From the NCBI GenBank assembly GCA_046160625.1, contig JBJXGZ010000118.1, forward strand, positions 1 to 64,000: a DNA stretch of 64,000 nucleotides, given 5' to 3'. Source of the stretch: M3007 sp046160625 (lineage in GTDB: Bacteria > Bacteroidota > Bacteroidia > Chitinophagales > Saprospiraceae). Numbering within the stretch: position 1 is the first letter of the stretch; each line of letters begins with the position of its first letter. The position numbers and the translations under genes are program-made. A model generated the notes under the pieces. That model did no database searches, was not told where the DNA came from, and saw only the letters and a program-made list of their open reading frames with translations. Positions 46,441 to 53,832 of this stretch are shown one piece after another.

Positions 46441-47472
46441 ATGACCAACAACGAACAACTAAACTCGGAAGAACTTGAAATCTCCCTACCGGAAACCCCA
46501 AGCCCAGCCGCTCCCCCACAACTTGATGTTGACCCCGTGATGATCCGCGCCGAGCGCGTAAAGGCCGAAATAGGCCTGGTCATTGTCGGCCAGGAAGACA
46601 TGCTTGATCTGCTTTTAGCCGCACTTTTCACCGGCGGCCACGTTTTGTTGGAAGGAGTGCCGGGCATTGCTAAAACACTGACTGCCAAATTGTTGGCTAG
46701 GACCTTACAAACTGAGTTTAGCCGCATCCAATTCACGCCCGATCTGATGCCTGCCGATGTGGTGGGCACACCGGTGTTCAATATGAAAGCTTCGGATTTC
46801 AACTTCAAAGCCGGACCGATTTTTTCCAATATTGTCCTGATTGACGAAATAAACCGCGCCCCGGCCAAGACACAAGCCTCGCTGTTCGAGGTAATGGAGG
46901 AGCGGCAAGTGACGGTGGACGGCACGACCTATCCTATGACTGAACCGTTTTTTGTAGTGGCCACACAAAACCCGATTGAGCAGGAGGGCACCTACAAGCT
47001 CCCTGAAGCACAACTCGACCGTTTTCTTTTCAAGGTTATTCTTTCCTACCCCAGCCTTGAGGAAGAACAATCCATCCTCCGTCGTTTTCGCAACGATTTT
47101 TCCGGAGTGCTTCGTGAGACGGTAAAACCCGTGCTTTCGCCTGCCGACATCGTTGACTGTCAGCGCATTATCGAGCAGGTGTACATCCGCGAAGAGCTGT
47201 TGGACTACATCGCGGCCATTGTTCACAGTACCAGAAGCAACGCTGACTTGTTCCTCGGTGCAAGCCCTCGTGCCTCGCTCTCGCTGATGAAAGCCTCCAA
47301 GGCCGTGGCTGCCATGTCCGGGCGCAATTTCGTTACGCCCGATGATATCCGCTATGTGTGTTACCCTGTGCTCAACCACCGCGTGATTCTTACGCCGGAA
47401 AGGGAGATGGAAGGATACACTACAAAGGAGGTGTTGGATGATATTGTGAAGAAGATTGAGGTGCCGAGGTAA
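46441..47472 (+). CDS. MoxR-family AAA+ ATPase
   Basis: From the ATG at 46441 the product has 343 residues. After an acidic 30-residue start come the MoxR hallmarks: Walker A GVPGIAKT (72-79), LMPADVVGTPVF, Walker B IVLIDEINRAPAKTQ (about 131-145), sensor 1 VVATQNPIEQEGTYKLPEAQLDRF, split as VVATQNP and LPEAQLDRF, and the late GASPRASLSL arginine region. MoxR ATPases are chaperones that act with von Willebrand factor A proteins. Genes for those (DUF58/VWA) normally follow, but here the next gene is convergent, so this copy is orphaned from its usual operon. Confidence 0.93.
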   Translation: MTNNEQLNSEELEISLPETPSPAAPPQLDVDPVMIRAERVKAEIGLVIVGQEDMLDLLLAALFTGGHVLLEGVPGIAKTLTAKLLARTLQTEFSRIQFTPDLMPADVVGTPVFNMKASDFNFKAGPIFSNIVLIDEINRAPAKTQASLFEVMEERQVTVDGTTYPMTEPFFVVATQNPIEQEGTYKLPEAQLDRFLFKVILSYPSLEEEQSILRRFRNDFSGVLRETVKPVLSPADIVDCQRIIEQVYIREELLDYIAAIVHSTRSNADLFLGASPRASLSLMKASKAVAAMSGRNFVTPDDIRYVCYPVLNHRVILTPEREMEGYTTKEVLDDIVKKIEVPR

Positions 47473-47479
47473 ATAAATT

Positions 47480-47541
47480 AAACTGCAGAGGCACAGAGGC
47501 GCAAAGCGTTGACGTTCGAACACTCTGTGCCTCTGCGGTTT
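47480..47541. terminator. 19-bp inverted repeat between convergent moxR and GNAT genes
   Basis: Arms 47480-47498 and 47523-47541 pair with one mismatch (GCAGAGGCACAGAG core) and are followed on the plus strand by ATTTTTG. Placed 7 bp from each stop codon, it can serve as a shared terminator. The word is another dispersed intergenic repeat. Confidence 0.75.
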
Positions 47542-47548
47542 ATTTTTG

Positions 47549-48007
47549 CTACAGCATTTTTTCCATACAAACACTATTGTCCATTCCTTCGTAAGGGCCG
47601 TAGTTCGGGATGATCTCATACCCCGATTTTTGGTAAAGCCGGATTGCCTCAGGTTGTTTTTTCCCTGTTTCGAGGATACAACGGGTATAACCCAATTCCG
47701 CGGCCCAAGCCTCGAGTGCAGACAAAATCGCTCCTGCAATACCCTGTCCGCGATATTCCGGCAATACGAACATTCGTTTCACCTCCACCGAATCTTCGGA
47801 ATAAGCCCTGAGGGCCCCACATCCCAGGGGTTGATTTTCCACATACGCCAGTAGGGCGTGGTTGATTTTATCTATCTTGTTGAACTGGGAATAAAACGCA
47901 TGCTCATCTCCATCACGAACCGCCAAATCCTGGTCAAGCAGGGCCACCAATGTTCGAAAGTCGGGGTGCTCCGAATCGGTTCGAATGATTTTTATAACAA
48001 TATTCAT
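47549..48007 (-). CDS. GNAT-family N-acetyltransferase
   Basis: This 152-residue protein has the GNAT acetyl-CoA-binding motif A, VKRMFVLPEYRGQGIAGAIL (RGQGIAG loop), preceded by LLAYVENQPLGCGALR and followed by RCILETGKKQPEAIRLYQKSGY. GNAT enzymes acetylate amines of small molecules, antibiotics or proteins; the substrate is not predictable. It is the third gene of an ArsR/AHSA1/GNAT operon, 6 bp after the AHSA1 gene, so its expression is probably controlled by that ArsR repressor. Confidence 0.92.
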   Translation of the reverse strand: MNIVIKIIRTDSEHPDFRTLVALLDQDLAVRDGDEHAFYSQFNKIDKINHALLAYVENQPLGCGALRAYSEDSVEVKRMFVLPEYRGQGIAGAILSALEAWAAELGYTRCILETGKKQPEAIRLYQKSGYEIIPNYGPYEGMDNSVCMEKML

Positions 48008-48013
48008 GGTGAT

Positions 48014-48451
48014 TTACCCCTGTAAAAACTTTTGCAAGGAGATATTGACAAAGTAATTCCAGCCTTCCACAAAATTTTCCCGGGCAAAATCGGTGACGCT
48101 GGCCGGGAAAGTTTCCAAACCGCGATGGGTGAGCGTTAACAGGGTTTTACCGTCTTGTTCCGTCAGTAAAAAAGTTACGAAGGACTCCCCCTCGTATCCA
48201 TCGTACCGCCAGCTGTAAGTCAATTTTCTACCTACTTCCACTTCCGTTATTTTGCAGATGTGCATGTATTGCAGCTCTGGAGAAGGCCCGCCAGGAAACC
48301 GGAATTCAAAGCCAAGTTCGGGCCGGAATTCCTTCAGGTCAAAGTACCATTGCGCCATTTGGTCACGGTCGGTAATGGCTTTCCAAATTTTTTCGGCGGG
48401 TACATTGAACGTGTGTTCAACTACCAGAGGCGGCGATGTTGTTTTTGTCAT
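48014..48451 (-). CDS. SRPBCC/AHSA1-domain protein
   Basis: A 145-residue single-domain protein with the AHSA1 pattern: VVEHTFNVPAEKIWKAITD, MAQWYFDL, FRFPGG, LTYSWRYDGYEGES and WNYFVNISLQKFL. The START-like helix-grip fold binds hydrophobic ligands or client proteins. AHSA1-like genes next to ArsR regulators are very common in bacteria, but the ligand is unknown. Its start overlaps the ArsR stop (ATGA at 48448-48451), showing translational coupling. Confidence 0.92.
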   Translation of the reverse strand: MTKTTSPPLVVEHTFNVPAEKIWKAITDRDQMAQWYFDLKEFRPELGFEFRFPGGPSPELQYMHICKITEVEVGRKLTYSWRYDGYEGESFVTFLLTEQDGKTLLTLTHRGLETFPASVTDFARENFVEGWNYFVNISLQKFLQG

Positions 48452-48780
48452 GGTTCAATCTTTTTTGTTTGTAAATCAGTAAGAAATTGCTCGAGTGCAT
48501 GAAGCCTTTCCGTCCAAAACTGTTCATATTGTTTCACCCAGACGGATACCTCCTGTAATTTTTCGGGTTTCATTTCGCAAAAACGCTCCCGGCCTTGCTG
48601 CTTAATTTCCACCAGGCCACACTCGGCCAGAATTTTAAGGTGCTTGGAAATGGCTGGGCGACTCACCAAAAATTGATCTGATATTGCATTGACATTCATT
48701 GATTTATGCGCCAACATACTGATAATTGCCCGACGTGTTGGGTCGGCGATTGCCTGAAAAACGTCTCTTCGGATTTCCAT
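48448..48780 (-). CDS. ArsR-family repressor of the AHSA1/GNAT operon
   Basis: Starting at the ATG at 48780 (MEIRRDVFQAIADPTRR) the product has 110 residues. This N-terminus is typical of SdpR-like ArsR members that control AHSA1 genes. The winged helix has AISDQFLVSRPAISKHLKIL, then the wing VEIKQQGRERFCEM, and a C-terminal aromatic helix (WVKQYEQFWTERLHAL) for dimerisation. No metal site is seen. The promoter region carries two copies of an imperfect palindrome that look like its own operators. Confidence 0.93.
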   Translation of the reverse strand: MEIRRDVFQAIADPTRRAIISMLAHKSMNVNAISDQFLVSRPAISKHLKILAECGLVEIKQQGRERFCEMKPEKLQEVSVWVKQYEQFWTERLHALEQFLTDLQTKKIEP

Positions 48781-48785
48781 TAAGT

Positions 48786-48830
48786 AACCATTTGGTTGCA
48801 AAAATATGAGAAACCATTTGGTTTCGCAAA
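48786..48830 (-). promoter_or_regulatory. Promoter and twin operators of the ArsR operon
   Basis: On the minus strand TTTG (48830-48827), a 20-bp spacer and TATTTTTG (48806-48799) form a full Bacteroidota promoter. AACCATTTGGTT, a palindrome with two central bases, occurs at 48786-48797 and 48812-48823. One copy covers the expected start site and the other lies inside the spacer, positions where a bound repressor would block transcription. Confidence 0.75.
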
Positions 48831-48900
48831 ATAATTTTTGAAATATTTTTTATTTTTAAAACTTTTTGTATTTTTATACTTCATTAAATCAATAAAAAAT

Positions 48901-49497
48901 ATGGATACCCTTGACAAAACTCAGTTCACACAATTCGTTACGGAAATCAAAACCAAAATTCGTGAGGCACAACTTGAGGCGCTTCAGGCAGTCAACAAAC
49001 GTCTCATTGATCTCTATTGGAACTTAGGCAAAATGATTGTAGAGCGACAGGAGGCACATGGCTGGGGGAAATCAGTTGTGGAGCGCCTTTCTGTAGAGCT
49101 ACAGTTGGAACTCACGGAAATTTCCGGGTATTCTGCTGCAAATCTTTGGAGAATGCGCAATTTTTATCTCATTTATAGAAAAAATGAATTTCTCGCACCG
49201 CTGGTGCGAGAAATTGGTTGGTCGCACAACATCATTATTTTTGAAAAATGCAAAGATGATCTCCAACGCGAATTCTATCTCCGAATGACTAAAAAATTCG
49301 GTTGGATAAAAAATGTATTGATTCATCAAGTCGAAAACCAATCCTACGAAAAGTATTTGCTCAACCAGACTTCCTTTGACCAAACACTACCCGAGTCATT
49401 GGCAAATCAGGCTAAATTGGCTGTCAAAGATGAATATACTTTTGACTTTTTGGGCCTTTCAGAAGAACACTCTGAGTACGAACTAGAGTTTGACCGC
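48901..49497 (+). pseudogene. Truncated DUF1016 (YhcG-type) nuclease gene
   Basis: From the ATG at 48901 (MDTLDKTQF) the frame reads as a normal DUF1016 N-terminal domain: LQAVNKRLIDLYWNLGKMI, GWGKSVVERLS, ANLWRMRNFYL, REFYLRMTKKFGWIKNVLIHQ and KDEYTFDFLGLSEEHSEYELE. These proteins normally continue with a PDDEXK nuclease domain of about 130 residues. Here similarity stops at about 49492, and the frame runs on into the next gene out of phase. The catalytic domain is missing, so the product, if made, would not cut DNA. It looks like a deletion that joined the gene to the OmpA locus. Confidence 0.85.
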
Positions 49498-49505
49498 TAC
49501 CTTTG
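49498..49505 (+). promoter_or_regulatory. -7 box of the OmpA/PD40 gene at the pseudogene junction
   Basis: TACCTTTG is an exact TAnnTTTG match, 20 bp before the ATG at 49526. The DUF1016 similarity ends about 5 bp before it, so the natural -33 region seems to have been replaced by pseudogene sequence. Confidence 0.55.
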
Positions 49506-49525
49506 CCCTTCAAAAAACGACCGCC

Positions 49526-51649
49526 ATGCCACGCGCTGCAAGCATCTATATACTTCTTTTTGCACTTCTGCTTACCGGAACGGCCTTTGCTCAAAATCCC
49601 GCCGAGGCCAAACGCAACGGCGAGCGAGCCTTTGCCAGCAAACGTTGGCGCGATGCGCAAATGTTCCTCGCCCAATACCAGGAAGCCAAGCCCGGAGATT
49701 TTGGTGTGCTTACCAAACTTGGGATCGCGCTTTACCAACTTCGCCGAGGCGAGGAAGCGCGCCGTTACCTCGAATATGTGGCCGCCAAAGTACCCGGCAG
49801 CCAAGACCCCGAGCTTTTCTATTACCTCGCTCGCACCCTGCATGGACTTGCTGATTGGGAAAAAGCCATCGCCGCTTACAAATCATTTTTACGGGTCAGT
49901 AGTGAACGACATCCCCTCCGCGCAAACGTGATTGACAACATTCGCCGATGTGTAGCCGGGATGCAAGCCCTTCAAAATGAAGCCGTTGCCCTGGTGGAAA
50001 ATCTCGGTGACCGCCTCAATTCGGCAGGCGACGAGTTTGCTCCAATCCCTTCCGTCAACCATGCCGACCGGTTTTATTTTGCCGCAGCCCGCCCTGGCAG
50101 TACAGGCGGCGAACGCAACGATGAGGGCTATGAAGATACCCAACGCGGCCATTATTGCAGCGATATGTACGCCGCTCAACTGACCAACAGTGGCTGGGAA
50201 ATCCAAGGCGGACTTGGCGGACTGCTCAACACATCACGCTTTGAAGTACCGCTCGGTTTTAACGCCAATGGTCAAATCCTGTATTTTTTTCGGGGATTCA
50301 CCTTGTACAGCGGCGAAATCTTTGCCGACACCGCTGCGCGGAAAGACGAATATTCAATCAATGCCCCAGCCTTCAAAAGCCCGATACTAGCCGAGGAAGG
50401 CGATTGCAACCCTTTCTTTTTCAATGACTTAACCATCGTATTTGCCAGTCGCAGGACTGGAGGTTATGGTGGCCTTGATCTTTGGTGGGCGGTTTGGGCC
50501 GACTCAAGCTGGGCTATGCCTGTCAATCTCGGGCCTGCCGTCAATTCATCATACGATGAGGATATGCCTTTCCTCGCCCGTGATGGTGCAACACTCTTTT
50601 TCAGCAGCAACCGTACCGAAAGCATGGGCGGTTTCGATGTTTTCAAAACAGTTTTTGAACCTAAAAAACGTGTGTGGCAGACAGCTGCCAATCTCGGTCT
50701 GCCCATCAATTCGCCCGACGATGATACATATTTCCGTCTCGCCGCTGATGGCCATTCGGCTTTTTTTGCATCTGACCGCTTGGGTGGAATGGGGCAGCGC
50801 GACCTTTACATTGCCTATTTTAAAGAAGGTCAACCGGAGCAGGGTGTCGGAGTACAAGCTGCACTTTTTGCCCAAGCCGACCCAGATGCTGGAGCGGAAC
50901 AAGAAATACGCGAAATCGTAATCCCAACTTTGCCTTACAGTTCAGACAAAGATGTTTTGAGTATTGACAATCAAAAAGTTGTGGATCAAATTGCAGGGCT
51001 TGCCCGTAATCTTCCGCAAAGTTCAGTGTTGGTAACAGTGCATACAGACGCAACGGGACTGCCAAAATTTGAGCTTTACAACGGCATCAAACGTGCCGAA
51101 ATCGTGGGAAAAGCACTTGCCGAACGCGGCGTACCGGCAACAAAAATCCTGCTGCGGAGTGTGGGGTCAAATTATCCGATTGCACGTGCAGTACTGGATG
51201 CAGCACCCAATCCAGCAGCACCAGGGCTGAATCGTCGCATAGACTTGCGACTGACGGCCACTGAGCCATTAGCGCTCAGCCTTCGCGTGGAACAACCCTT
51301 TGTTTCTGAAATAATGGATGCGCCAGGCGCCAACCGGATTGATGAAGCCACCGCAGGACTTATTTATAAAGCCGAAGCGGCCACCACCCGGCAAATACTG
51401 ACCAACGACGCACTCTCCATGTTTGGCGATTTGATGATTGAAACCCAACCCGGCACCGGGGAATATCGCTACACAACTGGTATTTTCAAACGACACATCG
51501 AGGCAGCACAAGTGCGCAAAGAAGTTCAAAATCAAGGGTTTGAGGGGGCAATCGTGATGGCCTACCTTAACGGAATCCGAATCTCAAAGGCCGAGGCTGT
51601 AGCACTTGTGAAAAAGTATCCCGACCTTGCAGCCTACGTAAGAGGCTGA
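49526..51649 (+). CDS. OmpA-family protein with TPR, PD40 propeller and SPOR-like end
   Basis: The ATG at 49526 (MPRAASIYILLFALLLTGTAFAQ) opens with a signal peptide, giving 707 residues. Helical TPR-like repeats (about 25-135; AKRNGERAFASKRWRDAQMFL) come first. A WD40-like beta propeller (PD40) follows, with FYFAAARPGS, IVFASRRTGGYGGLDLW and LFFSSNRTESMGGFDVF, as in PorE/Pal-type envelope proteins. An OmpA domain then has VLVTVHTDATGLPKFELYN and RAEIVGKALAERGV. The last 60 residues (YRYTTGIFKRHIEAAQVRKEV) resemble a SPOR domain. PorE-like proteins anchor T9SS parts to peptidoglycan, so a role in the secretion or motility apparatus is plausible but unproven. Confidence 0.9.
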   Translation: MPRAASIYILLFALLLTGTAFAQNPAEAKRNGERAFASKRWRDAQMFLAQYQEAKPGDFGVLTKLGIALYQLRRGEEARRYLEYVAAKVPGSQDPELFYYLARTLHGLADWEKAIAAYKSFLRVSSERHPLRANVIDNIRRCVAGMQALQNEAVALVENLGDRLNSAGDEFAPIPSVNHADRFYFAAARPGSTGGERNDEGYEDTQRGHYCSDMYAAQLTNSGWEIQGGLGGLLNTSRFEVPLGFNANGQILYFFRGFTLYSGEIFADTAARKDEYSINAPAFKSPILAEEGDCNPFFFNDLTIVFASRRTGGYGGLDLWWAVWADSSWAMPVNLGPAVNSSYDEDMPFLARDGATLFFSSNRTESMGGFDVFKTVFEPKKRVWQTAANLGLPINSPDDDTYFRLAADGHSAFFASDRLGGMGQRDLYIAYFKEGQPEQGVGVQAALFAQADPDAGAEQEIREIVIPTLPYSSDKDVLSIDNQKVVDQIAGLARNLPQSSVLVTVHTDATGLPKFELYNGIKRAEIVGKALAERGVPATKILLRSVGSNYPIARAVLDAAPNPAAPGLNRRIDLRLTATEPLALSLRVEQPFVSEIMDAPGANRIDEATAGLIYKAEAATTRQILTNDALSMFGDLMIETQPGTGEYRYTTGIFKRHIEAAQVRKEVQNQGFEGAIVMAYLNGIRISKAEAVALVKKYPDLAAYVRG

Positions 51650-51717
51650 GAAAATAAGAGCGGGTGTTATCCGCTCCTTCTGCCTCAAGCCTCCTTCTGG
51701 ACTTCTCTATTTAAATT

Positions 51718-52299
51718 TTGGGCAATCCACACATCCACCATCGCATCGCGTTCTTTCAAGAAAGTCTGCGCAACCTGAGATCAATGGGTAGTGTGGCGCC
51801 GAGTTCGCGATTTTTGTGCCGGGCAATAGTCAGAAAAATCAATCCTGAAAAAGATAAGGTAGTGGTAGAGCTTGGACCGGGTGACGGTGTGATTACGCGG
51901 TTCATTCTCAATCGTTTAAGTCCTGATGCACGGCTTGTTATTTTTGAAATCAACCCTGTTTTTATCAAAAAAATCCGCACCACCTTCCACGACCCGCGAA
52001 TGACTATTGTACATGATACGGCAGAAAACATGGGGCAACATTTTCAGGAAATGGGTATCCAGGAAGTAGATTGTTTTGTGTCGGGCATTCCATTCGTCAT
52101 GCTGCCCGAATCACTGACCGAAAGTATTACGAGAGAATGCCAGCGGTGGCTTAAGGAAGGAGGTCGGTTTATCCAGTTCCACTATTCCCCTTTGTTGTTG
52201 AGGCTATACCGCCGGGTGTTTCGCAATCTACATGTGGAAGTAGTGGCATTCAATATCCCGCCAGCCATTGTGATAAGCTGCGAAAAACTGCGGATTTAG
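51718..52299 (+). CDS. PmtA/KsgA-like class I methyltransferase
   Basis: This 193-residue protein has FFQESLRNLRSMGSVAPSS near its start, then motif I VVVELGPGDGVITRFIL, LVIFEINPVFIKKI, and VDCFVSGIPFVMLP. This is the arrangement of phospholipid N-methyltransferase (PmtA)-like proteins, relatives of KsgA. A lipid head group is therefore the likely substrate. The conserved N-terminal segment begins before the first in-frame ATG (51784), so translation probably starts at the TTG at 51718. Confidence 0.85.
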   Translation: MGNPHIHHRIAFFQESLRNLRSMGSVAPSSRFLCRAIVRKINPEKDKVVVELGPGDGVITRFILNRLSPDARLVIFEINPVFIKKIRTTFHDPRMTIVHDTAENMGQHFQEMGIQEVDCFVSGIPFVMLPESLTESITRECQRWLKEGGRFIQFHYSPLLLRLYRRVFRNLHVEVVAFNIPPAIVISCEKLRI

Positions 52300-52308
52300 G
52301 ACAAATTT

Positions 52309-52472
52309 GATTTACGATTGACGATTACATGATTGTTGATTTTTGATGGAATGGAAGATTGAGAAAATTATGATGTAGGATGTAGTGCTCTGGCGGCAAA
52401 TCATCCATAAAATATCGAAAAATCCCACATTCCATCAAAAATCAACAATCATGTAATCGTCATTCGTAAATC
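52309..52472. repeat. 45-bp near-perfect inverted repeat before gldH
   Basis: Arms at 52309-52353 and 52428-52472 are reverse complements with one mismatch, around a 74-bp loop. The unit contains TACATGATTGTTGATTTTTG. It begins 10 bp after the methyltransferase stop and ends 18 bp before the gldH start, so any transcript covering both would carry a very long hairpin. Confidence 0.9.
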
Positions 52473-52490
52473 CAAAAAAATTGAAAATTT

Positions 52491-52952
52491 ATGAAATATC
52501 TACTTTTCATCCTGCTCCTTAGCATTACCGCTTGCGACCCCAGCTACCTATTTGAAGAGGAAAAAACCATTCCGAACGGAGCGTGGTCTTACAGCGATAC
52601 GCTTGATTTTAAGTTTACGGTGACCGATACCACTGCCCTCTACAATATCCTTGTAGACTTTACTTATGCCGATACGTTTCCCAATCAAAATATCTACGTG
52701 AAATTCTATACCCGATTCCCCGATGGAAAAAGGCTTAGCAAACCCCTCTCTTTCGACTTTTTTGACCCAATTGGAAACCCGGCTGGCAAATGTTCGGGCG
52801 GAGCATGCAGTGCTCAAATCCCAATCCAACAGAATGCTTTTTTTGAGAAAGCAGGTGAATACACCATCACTTTGCAGCAATTTGGTCGCCGCGACCCACT
52901 ACCAGGAATGAAAACCATTGGCCTCTCTGTTGAAAAAGCGGGGAAGAAGTAG
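52491..52952 (+). CDS. gldH: Gliding-motility lipoprotein GldH
   Basis: The 153-residue protein has a lipoprotein signal with lipobox LSITAC (Cys at residue 15). It has the GldH pattern: WSYSDTLDFKFTVTD, YNILVDFTYADTFPNQNIYVKF, FPDGKRLSKPLSF, and a late GEYTITLQQFGRRDPLPGMKTIGL. GldH is one of the lipoproteins needed for flavobacterial gliding and T9SS-dependent secretion of adhesins. Its presence fits the T9SS substrates in this window. The usual gliding neighbours are not adjacent; low-complexity repeats lie on both sides. Confidence 0.87.
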   Translation: MKYLLFILLLSITACDPSYLFEEEKTIPNGAWSYSDTLDFKFTVTDTTALYNILVDFTYADTFPNQNIYVKFYTRFPDGKRLSKPLSFDFFDPIGNPAGKCSGGACSAQIPIQQNAFFEKAGEYTITLQQFGRRDPLPGMKTIGLSVEKAGKK

Positions 52953-53029
52953 CAGTAGGCAGTAGGCAGTGGCAGTTGGCAGTGGCAGTAGCAGTAGACA
53001 GGGGCAGTAGCAGTGTACCGTGGCAGCTA
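52953..53029. repeat. GGCAGTAGCAGT-type low-complexity repeat
   Basis: Degenerate tandem copies of AGCAGT, GGCAGT and GTAGGCAGT follow directly after the gldH stop. No ORF or hairpin is evident. Confidence 0.8.
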
Positions 53030-53081
53030 TAGTAAGTAGTTGCTATTGATAGCCAGCGAGATCAGATCGTCAATCGTTTAT

Positions 53082-53119
53082 ACATCATACATCATACATC
53101 ATACATCATAGTTCATACA
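53082..53119. repeat. ACATCAT heptamer repeat upstream of ruvA
   Basis: About five tandem copies of the 7-mer ACATCAT end 5 bp before the ruvA ATG, where ribosome binding or a promoter would be expected. Copy-number change here could alter ruvA expression. Confidence 0.8.
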
Positions 53120-53124
53120 TCCCC

Positions 53125-53721
53125 ATGTACGCATATCTAAAAGGAGAAATTACCTACCGTTCCCCAGCCTTTATCACCTTGGAAGTCAATGGGATAGGCT
53201 TTCATGTGAACATCCCTTTGAGCACCTATACCGCTTTGCAGGGTCAGGATCGGAGCACAGTTTACACACATCTGATCGTAAAGGAAGACTCCCACACGCT
53301 CTACGGTTTTGCCACACAAGTGGAACGCGGAATGTTTGTGCAACTAATCGGTGTGACGGGCGTAGGGGCCACCACGGCTCAACTCATCCTTTCTTCCATG
53401 ACCGTTGACGAGGTTCGAGCTGCCGTCATCGGAGAACAAGCCCATGTGCTGCAAAAAGTAAAAGGAATCGGCGCAAAAACAGCCAAACAGATCATACTAG
53501 ACCTCAAAAGCAAACTCACCAAAGAAGCCCCGGACGCACCTTCGCTCCTGCCATCTATGGTGGACAACACTGTGCGCGAAGAAGCACTCTCGGCACTTAT
53601 GTCACTGGGGTTCAACAGAATAGCGGTGCAAAAAGCGCTCAACGCTGTGATTCGCGACAATCCGAACGTCGCCAAAGTGGAGGATTTGATAAAACTGGCG
53701 CTGAAGGCGTTGGCAGTGTAA
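53125..53721 (+). CDS. ruvA: Holliday junction branch migration protein RuvA
   Basis: RuvA tetramers bind four-way junctions and load the RuvB motor. The 198-residue protein has full length and all three domains: an OB-like domain I (MYAYLKGEITYRSPAFITLEV shortened here to MYAYLKGEI and VNGIGFHVNIP, HLIVKEDSHTLYGF), two helix-hairpin-helix motifs (LIGVTGVGATTAQLIL and VKGIGAKTAKQIILDLKSKL), and the C-terminal domain III (EEALSALMSLGFNRIAVQKAL) that contacts RuvB. No ruvB or ruvC is adjacent. Confidence 0.96.
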   Translation: MYAYLKGEITYRSPAFITLEVNGIGFHVNIPLSTYTALQGQDRSTVYTHLIVKEDSHTLYGFATQVERGMFVQLIGVTGVGATTAQLILSSMTVDEVRAAVIGEQAHVLQKVKGIGAKTAKQIILDLKSKLTKEAPDAPSLLPSMVDNTVREEALSALMSLGFNRIAVQKALNAVIRDNPNVAKVEDLIKLALKALAV

Positions 53722-53832
53722 AGTTTCAAGTAACAAGTATCAAGTTGAAAGTTGCAAGGCTGGAAACTTGAAACTTGATACTTGATACTTGATACTTGAT
53801 ACTTGATACTTTCAACTTGATACTTGAAACTT
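53721..53832. repeat. CTTGATA tandem repeat within an inverted repeat after ruvA
   Basis: Arms 53721-53752 and 53808-53832 pair apart from a 7-bp insertion. Inside are five tandem copies of TTGATAC (about 53774-53809). It starts at the ruvA stop and touches the stop of the convergent OmpA gene. Confidence 0.85.

Noticed and set aside
46705..47739. Minus-strand ORF of 344 codons
   Set aside because: Lies over the moxR and GNAT genes on the opposite strand or in another frame; His/Arg/Cys-rich with no motif.
53774..53809. Tandem TTGATAC repeats as a possible CRISPR array
   Set aside because: Units are 7 bp and contiguous, without spacers; no cas genes are present.
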